Origin: Candidatus Magasanikiibacteriota bacterium
GTDB taxonomy: Bacteria; Patescibacteriota; Patescibacteriia; Magasanikbacterales; UBA922
Assembly (NCBI GenBank): GCA_903837125.1
Contig: CAILTG010000087.1
Coordinates: 1-36,253, forward strand
Reading direction: 5' to 3'
Length of the DNA stretch: 36,253 nt
A program made the position numbers and the translations under genes. Positions 1-8,050 of this stretch are shown here, in pieces; within the stretch, counting starts at the first letter, position 1; each line of letters starts with the position of its first letter. Below the pieces are notes generated by a model. That model had not been told where the DNA came from. It made no database searches and saw nothing but the letters and a program-made list of their open reading frames with translations.

Positions 1-54
1 ACAAAAAATTAATTTATTGTTTAAAAATTATAAATTACAAATTAAAAATTGTTA

Positions 55-1815
55 TTACTCTATCACTCTAAACACTTCTTCTAAACTGGTAATTTTGTCT
101 AATGCTTTTAACACACCATCTTGTACCATAGTAATCAGACCTTGACTTACAGCAATTTCTTCTATAATATATTCAGAAACTTTATTACTCAAAATCACTT
201 CCTCTATTTCTTTACTCATGGAAAAAATTTCATAAATACCCACCCGGCCTTTGTAACCCAAGCCATTACAGTTAGTACAACCACGACCATGATAAAACTT
301 TAAATTATTTACATCAATCTTCATTTTCTCTTCTGGAGGCAAAGCTCCTAAAATTTTTCCCAACCGCTCCAATAAATGAGAATCAATTTCAGCTTCTTCT
401 AAACAATTAGGACAAATTCTCCGTACCAAACGTTGACCAATTACACAATTTAAGGCTGGTGCCAAAAGAAAAGGCTTAGTACCCATAGACATAAAACGAG
501 GAATAGCTCCTGAGGCGCTGTTGGTATGAATGGTAGAAAGAATAAGATGACCTGTTAAAGCTGCCTGTATGGCAATTTCAGCTGTTTCTAAGTCACGAAT
601 TTCGCCCACCATAGCGATGTCTGGATCCTGACGTAAAATTGATTTCAAACCCTTGGCAAAAGTGTAATCTTTACTATAATCCACCTGACTTTGATTAATT
701 CCCGGCATCTTATATTCCACCGGATCTTCCAAAGTAATAATTTTTACGCCCGGTTTGTTTAAAATTTGCATGACAGCATACATGATAGTGGTTTTACCAG
801 AGCTGGTTGGACCAGTGGTAATAATCATACCATTTGGCCGTTCAATTTCCTGTTTCAAAACAGCATAAGCCCTGCCACGCAAACCCAAACTATCCAAACT
901 TATTCCCTCATGCGTTTGATTTAAAAGACGCATCACTACGCTTTCACCATAAATTGTGGGCATTGTAGAAACGCGTACATCCACTGTGCCTTGTGGCGGT
1001 TTAATAGTAAACCGTCCATCCTGTGGTTTATCAAAAATATTAATTTTTAATGAAGAAACCAATTTAATGCGTGAAATTAATTTACCAAAACTTTCTTTGG
1101 GTAAATAGGCAGCGTCATGCAAAATGCCATCCAAACGAATTCTTACTAACACCCGTTTTTCTTCCACTTCCACATGCACGTCAGAGGCATCAAGTTTTAA
1201 AGCTACCCCCAAGATAAGCGTCAACATATCGGAAGCAGTTTTTTTATCCAACAACTTTTGAAAAGATTTAAAATCCGTAACATCAGCTTGCACTTTTGCC
1301 AAATCATCAGTATGAATTTCTATATCCTTGGTAATAGGCTTAATCACTGGTAAATTTTCATACAATTTAAACACCCGATCTAAACTTTTTTGAGAAATAA
1401 CATAACAACTACCTGAGGCATGATTACGTTCTTCTATTTCGTGTATTAATTCTTTCACTGATTCTTTCTGAGGATCCATAGCCCCAAACCGGAGCTCATC
1501 AGGAGTAGCTAAAAAACAAACCATCTTTTCTTTATTTGATTGTTCTTTGGTTAGCTGACGCAAAGCCTCTTGGCTAATAGGAAACTTCTCTAAATCAATA
1601 TGTGGAAAACCTATTTTAGTGGCCAATTTCTGTGTTTCTCGTTCTTTTTCCACAAAAGAAACATTGGCAATTTTTTTATTAAATTTGTCCTCTGTTTCTT
1701 TGGAAGCAATATGCAAAACAGGATGATCTACTTTTTCAGTATCATCTTTTTTATTTTTTAAATTCTTTTTTAACAAATCGTTAATATTTGGTAGACCATT
1801 CATAACAATATTCAA
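55..1815 (-). CDS. pilB: PilB/GspE-type assembly ATPase
   Basis: Cytoplasmic hexameric ATPase of the type II secretion/type IV pilus family, which powers pilin polymerisation. Seen: an N-terminal GspE-N/MshEN-like region (about residues 60-170), a Walker A motif GPTSSGKTT near residue 335, the Asp-box/Walker B region with RQDPD and VGEIRDLETA near 395-405, the Thr/His motif LSTIHTN, and two CxxC pairs (CPNC near 467, CTNC near 516) forming the zinc module usual in PilB/GspE. Length 586 aa is normal. Two starts are possible, residue 1 (MNIVMNG) or Met5; neither has a clear ribosome binding site. It lies 57 nt downstream of the membrane protein gene on the same strand and may be cotranscribed. 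No pilC or pilin gene is in the window, so pilus versus secretion role cannot be separated; pilus/competence is the usual role in this lineage. Confidence 0.93.
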   Translation of the reverse strand: MNIVMNGLPNINDLLKKNLKNKKDDTEKVDHPVLHIASKETEDKFNKKIANVSFVEKERETQKLATKIGFPHIDLEKFPISQEALRQLTKEQSNKEKMVCFLATPDELRFGAMDPQKESVKELIHEIEERNHASGSCYVISQKSLDRVFKLYENLPVIKPITKDIEIHTDDLAKVQADVTDFKSFQKLLDKKTASDMLTLILGVALKLDASDVHVEVEEKRVLVRIRLDGILHDAAYLPKESFGKLISRIKLVSSLKINIFDKPQDGRFTIKPPQGTVDVRVSTMPTIYGESVVMRLLNQTHEGISLDSLGLRGRAYAVLKQEIERPNGMIITTGPTSSGKTTIMYAVMQILNKPGVKIITLEDPVEYKMPGINQSQVDYSKDYTFAKGLKSILRQDPDIAMVGEIRDLETAEIAIQAALTGHLILSTIHTNSASGAIPRFMSMGTKPFLLAPALNCVIGQRLVRRICPNCLEEAEIDSHLLERLGKILGALPPEEKMKIDVNNLKFYHGRGCTNCNGLGYKGRVGIYEIFSMSKEIEEVILSNKVSEYIIEEIAVSQGLITMVQDGVLKALDKITSLEEVFRVIE

Positions 1816-1872
1816 TATACATGGAAAAATATACAGATTATATTTTATTCCGTGTATCTTACATTTTGTTTA

Positions 1873-2853
1873 CTATTCATTTTTCCACGTCAAAATATGC
1901 ACTATTCTACTTTTAATTCCCTGATGATGCATTTTCATAAACAAATAGGTCCAAACTGTAGTGGTAAAAGTACTGAATATTGAACCCAAAAAAACTATCA
2001 ACAAGGCAAAAAATAAAAAGGCAACTACCACGCCCACCAACCACAAAGTACTGCTTAAAGTATAAGCAGCAAAAAACCACAACACTATTGATGGCAATAA
2101 ACAAATAAATAAACCAAAAATGGCTACCAGACCCAATACCAAATTGAGTAATATTACCACCAAAGCTATTTCCATTGATACTAACCAATGATCTAAAAAT
2201 AATTTCCAGGAAGCCCGCAGGGCCTTACCTAAAGAATAATCCTCTATCACTATATAACCAGCTGTATAAATTAACCAAAAAGAAACCATTATACCAACCC
2301 CAGTAGCTAAAATAAATAATATCAAAAACAAAAATAAGTCTGCTACACTTGGCTGATTAATTGCCGCCAAAGTTCCCCAACCCACTACCACTGCCAAAAC
2401 CACAAAAATTAACTTTTTAAAAATATTAATAAATAATAACCGCCAAAAATGTTTAATTCCAGATTTCCAAGCATTACCCAAATGTGGCAGATGACCTTTT
2501 TTAACAAATTGTCCAGCCGCACGAATCAAAGCGCCTTGTGAACATACAGCTGTAAAAATTAAAAGTAACACCAAACCTAAAAAAATAAATAATAGCCAAA
2601 TTAGCCAAACCCAACCTACGACCGACAAACTGTAGTGACCACCGGCAAATAAATTATGAACTAAACCAGGAGCAGCCAACCAGGTAGGATATAATGCATA
2701 AGTACTGGCAGCCATACCCACTTTGGTTAATAATTCCAAAATACCTAACTGTCCTAAGAAAGCCGCAAACAAACCAAAAATCCACAATCTTTTATGATGC
2801 CAAGTTAAATCCCAGCTAGCACGCAGGGCCTGGCGGTAAAGTGGTTCATGCAT
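1873..2853 (-). CDS. Polytopic membrane protein, unknown function
   Basis: About 326 aa starting at MHEPLYRQALRASW (Met18 of the ORF track); the 17 upstream residues fall in repeat-derived leader sequence. At least six hydrophobic segments are visible, so this is an integral membrane protein. It carries an internal duplication: ALRASW followed by a Trp-rich helix occurs near the N-terminus and again near residue 220, suggesting two related halves. This resembles the membrane domains found with glycerophosphodiester phosphodiesterases and uncharacterised Patescibacteria membrane proteins, but no catalytic residues are recognisable. It is upstream of pilB on the same strand and could be cotranscribed; the role is unknown. 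Confidence 0.8.
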   Translation of the reverse strand: MHEPLYRQALRASWDLTWHHKRLWIFGLFAAFLGQLGILELLTKVGMAASTYALYPTWLAAPGLVHNLFAGGHYSLSVVGWVWLIWLLFIFLGLVLLLIFTAVCSQGALIRAAGQFVKKGHLPHLGNAWKSGIKHFWRLLFINIFKKLIFVVLAVVVGWGTLAAINQPSVADLFLFLILFILATGVGIMVSFWLIYTAGYIVIEDYSLGKALRASWKLFLDHWLVSMEIALVVILLNLVLGLVAIFGLFICLLPSIVLWFFAAYTLSSTLWLVGVVVAFLFFALLIVFLGSIFSTFTTTVWTYLFMKMHHQGIKSRIVHILTWKNE

Positions 2854-2866
2854 AAAATTGAAGTTA

Positions 2867-2938
2867 AAAGTCTGTAAAGTCCCTAAAGTCATAAAGTAAA
2901 TCAAAAAACTTTATGGACTTTACAGACTTTATGAACTT
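2867..2938. repeat. Palindromic AAAGTC/GACTTT phrase repeat
   Basis: A short word is repeated on both arms: AAAGTCTGTAAAGTCC (2867-2882) pairs exactly with GGACTTTACAGACTTT (2915-2930), and CATAAAGT (2890-2897) pairs with ACTTTATG (2908-2915). It sits in the 5' leader of the membrane protein gene, between the -10 box at 2948-2953 and the chosen start codon, so the RNA leader can fold into a long hairpin. Confidence 0.75.
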
Positions 2939-2947
2939 TCAGATTTT

Positions 2948-2953
2948 ATTATA
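2948..2953 (-). promoter_or_regulatory. Extended -10 promoter of the membrane protein gene
   Basis: On the minus strand a TGG-TATAAT extended -10 box precedes the repeat leader. The -35 region is poor (TAGCCG at 17 bp), consistent with an extended -10 promoter. Confidence 0.5.
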
Positions 2954-2998
2954 CCACAAAAAAATAAAAACGGCTAAACTGAAAGTTATTAACACAAC

Positions 2999-3023
2999 AA
3001 AATCCGCTTCATCAGCGGATTTT
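2999..3023 (-). terminator. Rho-independent terminator after ftsH
   Basis: AAAATCCGCT and AGCGGATTTT form a 10-bp stem with a 5-nt loop 28 nt past the ftsH stop; on the minus strand it runs into TTTTGTT. Confidence 0.8.
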
Positions 3024-3050
3024 GTTTTCCCATTCTTTTGATCTTTAATT

Positions 3051-4895
3051 CTACGCCACACTCTTTTTAACATCCCCCATTATCCTTACAAATTCTTCCT
3101 GCTCTACCGTCTCTTTCTCTAACAACTCTTTCACCATTTCATCCATTTGTGCACGATGTTCAGTAATAATTCTTTCTGCGGTCTTTTTACTATCTTCTAA
3201 TAAACGATTTATTTCTGCATCAATAGTTTCGGCTGTTTTTTCGGAATAATTTTTCTTCTCATGAATTTCTTGTGCCAAGAAAATCAATTCTTCATTGTCG
3301 CCATAAGCACGTGGCCCAAGTTTGTCACTCATACCATAACGCATAATCATACTAGTTACCATTTGGGTGGCTTGTTTTAAATCATTTGAAGGGCCAGTAG
3401 ACAACTGTTCATCTCCATAAACTAAACGCTCTGTCACATAACCTCCAAGTGTCATAGCTAATTCATCTTTAAATTTTGCTAATGTTTTGTAGCGCACATC
3501 AGTTTCTGGCATAGAAAGTGTATAACCACCAGCCAAACCACGGCCAATTATTGATACTTTACGAATAGAATCACAATTTGGTAAAAAATGCCCCACTATT
3601 GCGTGTCCAGCTTCGTGATAAGCAGTCATTTCTTTGTCTTTAATGGTCATTACCCGAGATTTTTTCTGAGGCCCGAGCATTACTTTTTCAATACTTTCCA
3701 ATACTTCTATTTCAGTAATTTGTTTTTTATTACTGCGTACGGCCAAAATTGCGGCTTCATTCAAAAGATTGGCTAAATCCGCACCAGAAAAACCTGGCGT
3801 TCTCTCGGCCAATTTACGAATTGAAACATCTTTAGCAATTGGCTTGCCTTTAGCATGCACTTTTAAAATTTCTTCACGATCAGCAATATCGGGCAAATCA
3901 ATTACTACTCGACGATCAAAACGCCCAGGACGAAGCAGAGCTGAATCTAAAACATCGGGACGATTGGTAGCCGCTATCACAATTACACCCAAATTAGGAT
4001 CAAAACCATCCATTTCCACCAATATTTGATTTAAAGTTTGTTCACGTTCATCATGTGATCCGCCAAGACCAGAACCACGTTTACGACCAACAGCATCTAT
4101 TTCATCAATAAAAATAATAGCAGGTGCTGCTTTTTTAGCTTTCGTAAATAAATCACGCACACGAGAAGCACCAACACCCACAAACATTTCCACAAATTCT
4201 GAACCACTAATATGGAAAAATGGTACATTGGCTTCTCCAGCCACAGCTTTGGCCAACAAAGTTTTTCCAGTTCCCGGTGAACCCATGAGCAACACTCCTT
4301 TAGGAATTTTAGCACCCATTTCAGTAAATTTTTTGGGATCTTTCAAAAAATCCACCACTTCTTCCAGTTCTTCTTTAGCTTCTTTGGCTCCAGCCACATC
4401 CTTAAAAGTTTTTTTGTCTTTTTCTTCAGGTTTCACCTCACGCGCGCCAGACTGACCAAAACCCATAGCTCGATTATTTACGCCCTGCACCTGCCGAGTC
4501 ATAAAATAAATAATCAAAATAATTACCAGCATGGGAATAAGTATGGGCAAAAGTTGTTTTAGCCAAAAAGACCAACCTGATTCTTGTTTGATAATTAAAT
4601 CCACTTGGCTTAATTTATCCGGAGCCACACTAAAATTAGACATTAATTCAGAAAAAGATTGGGTGGATTCTTTTTGCGTTTGTTGTGGTTTGGCTTTATC
4701 ATCTTTTAAGATTATGTCTAAATTGTCTCCGTTAACCGTAACACTTTTGACTTGACCAGCATTAATTTCTTGCACCATTTTACTAACACCAATTTGCTCT
4801 GGTCCTTCTTTAGTTAAAGGTGAAAAACTTAATAATCCTGCTATTAACAGCAAAGCCAAAAAAATAATAATAAAATTTTTAACTAGATTTTTCAT
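3051..4895 (-). CDS. ftsH: ATP-dependent zinc metalloprotease FtsH
   Basis: Membrane-anchored AAA+ protease that degrades misfolded membrane proteins and regulatory proteins. Seen: N-terminal TM (about 7-25), periplasmic-type segment, second TM (about 110-132), AAA+ domain with Walker A GSPGTGKT near residue 205, Walker [19 protein letters not shown] region [20 protein letters not shown], zinc site HEAGH near 427 and the third ligand Asp in [12 protein letters not shown]. Length 614 aa is typical. It has its own promoter and a leader of about 60 nt made of AAAGGC-type repeats; a terminator follows. All catalytic residues are present, so it should be active. Confidence 0.98.
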   Translation of the reverse strand: MKNLVKNFIIIFLALLLIAGLLSFSPLTKEGPEQIGVSKMVQEINAGQVKSVTVNGDNLDIILKDDKAKPQQTQKESTQSFSELMSNFSVAPDKLSQVDLIIKQESGWSFWLKQLLPILIPMLVIILIIYFMTRQVQGVNNRAMGFGQSGAREVKPEEKDKKTFKDVAGAKEAKEELEEVVDFLKDPKKFTEMGAKIPKGVLLMGSPGTGKTLLAKAVAGEANVPFFHISGSEFVEMFVGVGASRVRDLFTKAKKAAPAIIFIDEIDAVGRKRGSGLGGSHDEREQTLNQILVEMDGFDPNLGVIVIAATNRPDVLDSALLRPGRFDRRVVIDLPDIADREEILKVHAKGKPIAKDVSIRKLAERTPGFSGADLANLLNEAAILAVRSNKKQITEIEVLESIEKVMLGPQKKSRVMTIKDKEMTAYHEAGHAIVGHFLPNCDSIRKVSIIGRGLAGGYTLSMPETDVRYKTLAKFKDELAMTLGGYVTERLVYGDEQLSTGPSNDLKQATQMVTSMIMRYGMSDKLGPRAYGDNEELIFLAQEIHEKKNYSEKTAETIDAEINRLLEDSKKTAERIITEHRAQMDEMVKELLEKETVEQEEFVRIMGDVKKSVA

Positions 4896-4899
4896 AATA

Positions 4900-4948
4900 A
4901 AAAGGCTTAAAAGGCCTAAAAGGCTTGAAAAGCGTAAAGGCCTAAAAT
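4900..4948. repeat. AAAGGCYT phrase repeat in the ftsH leader
   Basis: The word AAAGGCTT/AAAGGCCT recurs several times in tandem with slight variants just upstream of the ftsH start. It lies inside the predicted transcript leader and contains the self-complementary AGGCCT. Confidence 0.7.
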
Positions 4949-4964
4949 ATTTATTAGTTAGGTA

Positions 4965-4993
4965 ACTATACGCTGAAAAAAAGTCTTTGTCAA
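4965..4993 (-). promoter_or_regulatory. ftsH promoter
   Basis: Minus-strand TTGACA (4988-4993), 17-bp spacer, TATAGT (4965-4970). It lies between the upstream S1 terminator and the ftsH leader. Confidence 0.8.
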
Positions 4994-5004
4994 TTGGTAA
5001 TATT

Positions 5005-5036
5005 AAAAACCACCCCGCTTTTACGAGGTGGTTTTT
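5005..5036 (-). terminator. Terminator after the S1-domain gene
   Basis: AAAAACCACC pairs with GGTGGTTTTT around a short internal stem; it directly follows the S1 gene stop and ends in a T-run on the minus strand. It also has A/T tracts on both sides. Confidence 0.8.
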
Positions 5037-5050
5037 GATCTTCTGATCTT

Positions 5051-6352
5051 TTAATCTTTCTTCTCTTCAACCTTCTCTTCAGCTTTCTCTTCAGCTTTCT
5101 CTTTAGTTATTTCTGCCTTTACTTTTTTGCTCTTTTTTTCTTTAACTTCCTCACCTGGGGCGGACTTTTCTTCAACTGGAACTTCGGCCTCTTCAGAATC
5201 TTTTTTATCATCCTCTTTTTTAGCCTTGGCTGCCTTTTTGCCTTTTACACCTTCCAATTTTAAGCCCAAACGATGTTCAGATGGTTCAATAGAAATGATT
5301 TCAAAACTATGACGTTCGCCAACTTTAAACTTTTCACGAATTTTTTCCACACTAACATTACCTTCATCAAATAATTCAGAAACGTGAGCCAGCCCATGAA
5401 TATCATCATCTAATTTTACCATTAAACCAAATGGCTCTACTTTATGTACATCACCTTGTACAATGCCGCCTACTTTAAATCTATCTTTTACAGTCTTCCA
5501 AGGATCTTCTATTAAACGTTTAATGGAAAGATAAATTTTTGATTTATTTAAATCAATAATTTGAGCTTTTACTCGTTGGCCAACTTTCAACACATCTTTA
5601 GGATGGTCAATTCTCTGCCAAACGATTTCAGAAATGTGCACCAAGCCCTCTAAACCTTCACCAAAACGAATAAAGGCGCCAAAAGAAGTTAACACACTTA
5701 CTTCTCCTTCCACAATATCACCAATTTTATATGATTCCAACACTGCTTTTTGTTCATCTTCCCAAACTTCTTTTTCAGAAACAATTAATTTATTATCATT
5801 TTCATTAACATCAATCACTTTTACTTGTAAATCTTTATTAATCATTAAACGTAATTGTTCCAAAATTCTGTTTTTATCACCACCAGGTACGCGTGGATAA
5901 TGATCAGGGTTTAATTGTGACACTGGCAAAAAGCCATCCACACCCTCTAACTGCATCATTAAACCACCTTTATTGGCAGCAGTAACTTTGGCAGAAATTG
6001 TTAAGCCATCTTTCATCCATTCTTTAAATTTTTCCCAAATCATTTGGTTGCCGGCCACACGGAAAGATAATTCCATTTCGCCATTCTCATTTTCTTGTTC
6101 CATTACCGTAGCTTCCACTTCATCACCAATTTTTAAATCAGCAAACTGGCGAGATTCAGAAAATAATTCTTTACCACGCACCACACCCACAGCCACGCCG
6201 CCAATATCCACGCGCACCGCGCTGTTTTCTGCGGAAATTACTTTACCTTTAACTAGGTCGCCAACTTTTGGTAATTGCAAATTGAAATCTTTTAATAAAA
6301 TAGCAAAATTACTTTTACTGTTAGTTGTTTCCTCTTTTTCTTTAATAGTCAT
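5051..6352 (-). CDS. rpsA: Ribosomal protein S1-like protein, four S1 domains
   Basis: RNA-binding protein expected to act on the 30S subunit or in mRNA recruitment. Four OB-fold S1 domains are visible: about residues 34-105 (KVGDLVKGKV), 120-185, 212-280 (GDIVEGEVSVLTSFGAFIRF) and 297-370 (GGIVQGDVHKVEPFGLMV). Domains 3 and 4 are the canonical type with GLVHISE and GLAHVSE. The tail from about 375 is Lys/Glu-rich, with tandem KAEEK repeats, and probably disordered. Start chosen at MTIKEKEE (Met7 of the track); no Shine-Dalgarno is seen, as is common for S1 mRNAs. Proteobacterial S1 has six domains; the four-domain form is common elsewhere. The gene has its own promoter and a leader of about 110 nt with three hairpins. 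Confidence 0.9.
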   Translation of the reverse strand: MTIKEKEETTNSKSNFAILLKDFNLQLPKVGDLVKGKVISAENSAVRVDIGGVAVGVVRGKELFSESRQFADLKIGDEVEATVMEQENENGEMELSFRVAGNQMIWEKFKEWMKDGLTISAKVTAANKGGLMMQLEGVDGFLPVSQLNPDHYPRVPGGDKNRILEQLRLMINKDLQVKVIDVNENDNKLIVSEKEVWEDEQKAVLESYKIGDIVEGEVSVLTSFGAFIRFGEGLEGLVHISEIVWQRIDHPKDVLKVGQRVKAQIIDLNKSKIYLSIKRLIEDPWKTVKDRFKVGGIVQGDVHKVEPFGLMVKLDDDIHGLAHVSELFDEGNVSVEKIREKFKVGERHSFEIISIEPSEHRLGLKLEGVKGKKAAKAKKEDDKKDSEEAEVPVEEKSAPGEEVKEKKSKKVKAEITKEKAEEKAEEKVEEKKD

Positions 6353-6363
6353 AAAAATAATAA

Positions 6364-6454
6364 AACGCACTCAAGTGCGTAAAGTCAACGCTATTTGGTT
6401 AAGAATAAAATTAACCTGCGGGTAGCGTTTGCCACACAAGTCCCCGGATGGGGA
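6364..6454 (-). promoter_or_regulatory. Structured leader of the S1-like gene
   Basis: Three hairpins lie between the predicted transcription start (about 6463) and the ATG at 6352: TCCCC-GGAT-GGGGA (6441-6454); a compound stem of AACGCTA (6387-6393) with TAGCGTT (6423-6429) enclosing GGTTAA/TTAACC; and ACGCAC/GTGCGT (6364-6379), which on the minus strand is followed by TTTTATTATTTTT up to the start codon and looks like an attenuator. Autoregulation by S1 is an inference. Confidence 0.6.
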
Positions 6455-6469
6455 AAAGTAAGTAGAGAG

Positions 6470-6498
6470 AGTGTATCATACTGTACGGTAGGTGTCAA
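6470..6498 (-). promoter_or_regulatory. Promoter of the S1-like gene
   Basis: Minus-strand TTGACA (6493-6498), 17-bp spacer, TACACT (6470-6475). Confidence 0.75.
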
Positions 6499-6537
6499 GC
6501 TCTTAATGTTGATAATTTTCTGTCCAAAATTTGTATA

Positions 6538-6566
6538 TTATTATGTGTATTTTGTATATTGTTTAG
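6538..6566. repeat. AT-rich dispersed repeat, family B copy
   Basis: Contains the TTATGTGTATTTTGTATATT core shared, on one strand or the other, with 10537-10566, 21371-21400 and 25393-25475. Confidence 0.6.
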
Positions 6567-6569
6567 CCC

Positions 6570-6598
6570 TTGCACCCCTCTAAAAAAAATGGTATAAT
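6570..6598 (+). promoter_or_regulatory. Promoter of the MBL-fold gene
   Basis: TTGCAC, 17-bp spacer, TATAAT; about 46 nt before the ATG at 6645. Confidence 0.75.
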
Positions 6599-6644
6599 TT
6601 CGTCGTAATTTTCAATCTTTTAATTATTCAATCTTTTAATTATT

Positions 6645-7259
6645 ATGCATATAAGCTGGCTCGGCAACACGGCTATAAAACTACAAACCAAACCTTTTGA
6701 TCAAGATATTATAATTATTATTGATCCTTATCGCCCAACCACTGGCGAATTTCCCAGAAGCTTAATGCCAGACATTGGACTATATACCAGAGGCGAAGAT
6801 GGCAGTATTACTCTATCTGGCAACCCTTTTGTAGTTTCCGGCCCTGGTGAATATGAAAACAAAGGCGTATTAATTACGGCTGTACCTGGCTCAGATGAAA
6901 ACAATATCATGTTTAGAGTTGATGCTGAACAATTAAGTGTGGGGCATCTAGGTTTAACCAACAAACAACTAACCGATGAACAACTGGAAGCTTTGTCTGA
7001 TGTAGATATTTTAATTGTACCGGTTGGTAATGGCCAAGGTTATGACGCAGAAAATGCGGCCAAAGCTGTAAACATTATTGAACCACGGATTGTTATTCCT
7101 ATGGCTTTTAAATCAGAAAATGATCCTAAGGCCCTGGGTGTAGAAGCATTTTTAAAAGAAATGGGCGCCTCGGCTAGCACACCAGAAAAGAAAATTATTA
7201 TTAAGAAAAAAGATTTACCACAAGAAGAAACGAAGGTTATTGTACTCGCTAAGGAATAG
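6645..7259 (+). CDS. MBL-fold protein lacking the metal site
   Basis: 204 aa, related to UlaG/YycJ-like metallo-beta-lactamase-fold hydrolases (beta-lactamase superfamily 3 type). Seen: the opening strand MHISWLGNTAIKLQT, FVVSGPGEYENKGVLI (the usual SGPGEYE block), DILIVPVGNG and PRIVIPMAFKSEND. The family's HxHxDH zinc motif would fall near residue 45, but the sequence there reads LMPDIGLYTRG with no histidines, so hydrolase activity is unlikely. Similar degenerate MBL proteins are common in Patescibacteria; their role is unknown. The gene has its own consensus promoter. The start is the first in-frame ATG after it. Confidence 0.85.
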   Translation: MHISWLGNTAIKLQTKPFDQDIIIIIDPYRPTTGEFPRSLMPDIGLYTRGEDGSITLSGNPFVVSGPGEYENKGVLITAVPGSDENNIMFRVDAEQLSVGHLGLTNKQLTDEQLEALSDVDILIVPVGNGQGYDAENAAKAVNIIEPRIVIPMAFKSENDPKALGVEAFLKEMGASASTPEKKIIIKKKDLPQEETKVIVLAKE

Positions 7260-7309
7260 CTGACAAACTGCATTATAAATTGAAAAATTATTTTGCAAAA
7301 AAAATCCTA

Positions 7310-7425
7310 TCAATTTCAAATTCACCTAATTCACCTAATTTCTAATAAAATGCCGAATAAAAAATTACCAATTAGACATTTTAAATTTTATTAGGTGAAT
7401 TATAAATTAGTAAATTAGAAATTTA
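7310..7425. repeat. Intergenic inverted repeat, family A copy 1
   Basis: Begins TTCACCTAATTCACCTAAT, ends with TTTTATTAGGTGAATT, and has an inner GACATTTT. The two arms are complementary and could form a hairpin of about 110 nt. It fills the gap between the MBL-fold gene and the next ORF. Confidence 0.8.
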
Positions 7426-7431
7426 CAAAGT

Positions 7432-8028
7432 ATGCCTGTCAAAAAACATTCAAAAAAAAATCATACCAAAGATACAGAGAAAAAAGTTGCTGAAATACAA
7501 AAAGAAATTAAAAAAGCTGAATTGGCTGTACCACCAGTGGCTGAAACTGTTGAAGAGATTTTTCCTATTCTACAAAATAAACCTACCACCCCCAAAGAAA
7601 ACATTATTAATGAATACCAAGACCGGAAAAAAAAGAAAACTTGGGTTTGGGTTTCGGTAATAATTTTTTCAGCTGTTATTTTTTTTATCTGGGCCTGGAA
7701 TTTATATGTTTTAACAGTTGATATTTCTCAGAAAAAAAATAATAATCCTTTTGGGGATGCCAGTCAAGAATTTAATAAAATCATCACGCAGGCCAACAGC
7801 CCAAGTGATAATCTACAAAAAACAACCACTACTATCAAAGATCAAAATAGTGAACAAGTAAAAAATTCTTTAAAACAAGCGCTGTTGCAAGCAATCGCCG
7901 TAAATATTAATTCAGCCATTACCACTTCAACCACCTCCACCACTACTGTTTCATCCACAATTTCCACAACCACTTCCAAAACTTTTCCAATTAGCGATAA
8001 AAAAACTAACAAATCAATTATCAAATAA
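7432..8028 (+). CDS. Single-pass membrane protein, Ser/Thr-rich tail
   Basis: 198 aa, not recognised as a family. A Lys-rich N-terminal region (1-68) precedes one strong TM segment (about 70-92, VWVSVIIFSAVIFFIWAW). The C-terminal part is probably outside, with a helix-like segment (about 105-155) and a run of Ser/Thr (about 160-185). By the positive-inside rule the N-terminus is cytoplasmic. It ends 22 nt before gyrA and may be cotranscribed with it. The start is ATG at 7432, right after a family A repeat. Confidence 0.7.
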   Translation: MPVKKHSKKNHTKDTEKKVAEIQKEIKKAELAVPPVAETVEEIFPILQNKPTTPKENIINEYQDRKKKKTWVWVSVIIFSAVIFFIWAWNLYVLTVDISQKKNNNPFGDASQEFNKIITQANSPSDNLQKTTTTIKDQNSEQVKNSLKQALLQAIAVNINSAITTSTTSTTTVSSTISTTTSKTFPISDKKTNKSIIK

Positions 8029-8050
8029 CAGATAGCAAATAGTAACTTTT

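Noticed and set aside
1-54. Promoter or gene fragment at the left edge
   Set aside because: Only AT-rich phrase repeat (AAATTA words) after the pilB stop; nothing supportable.
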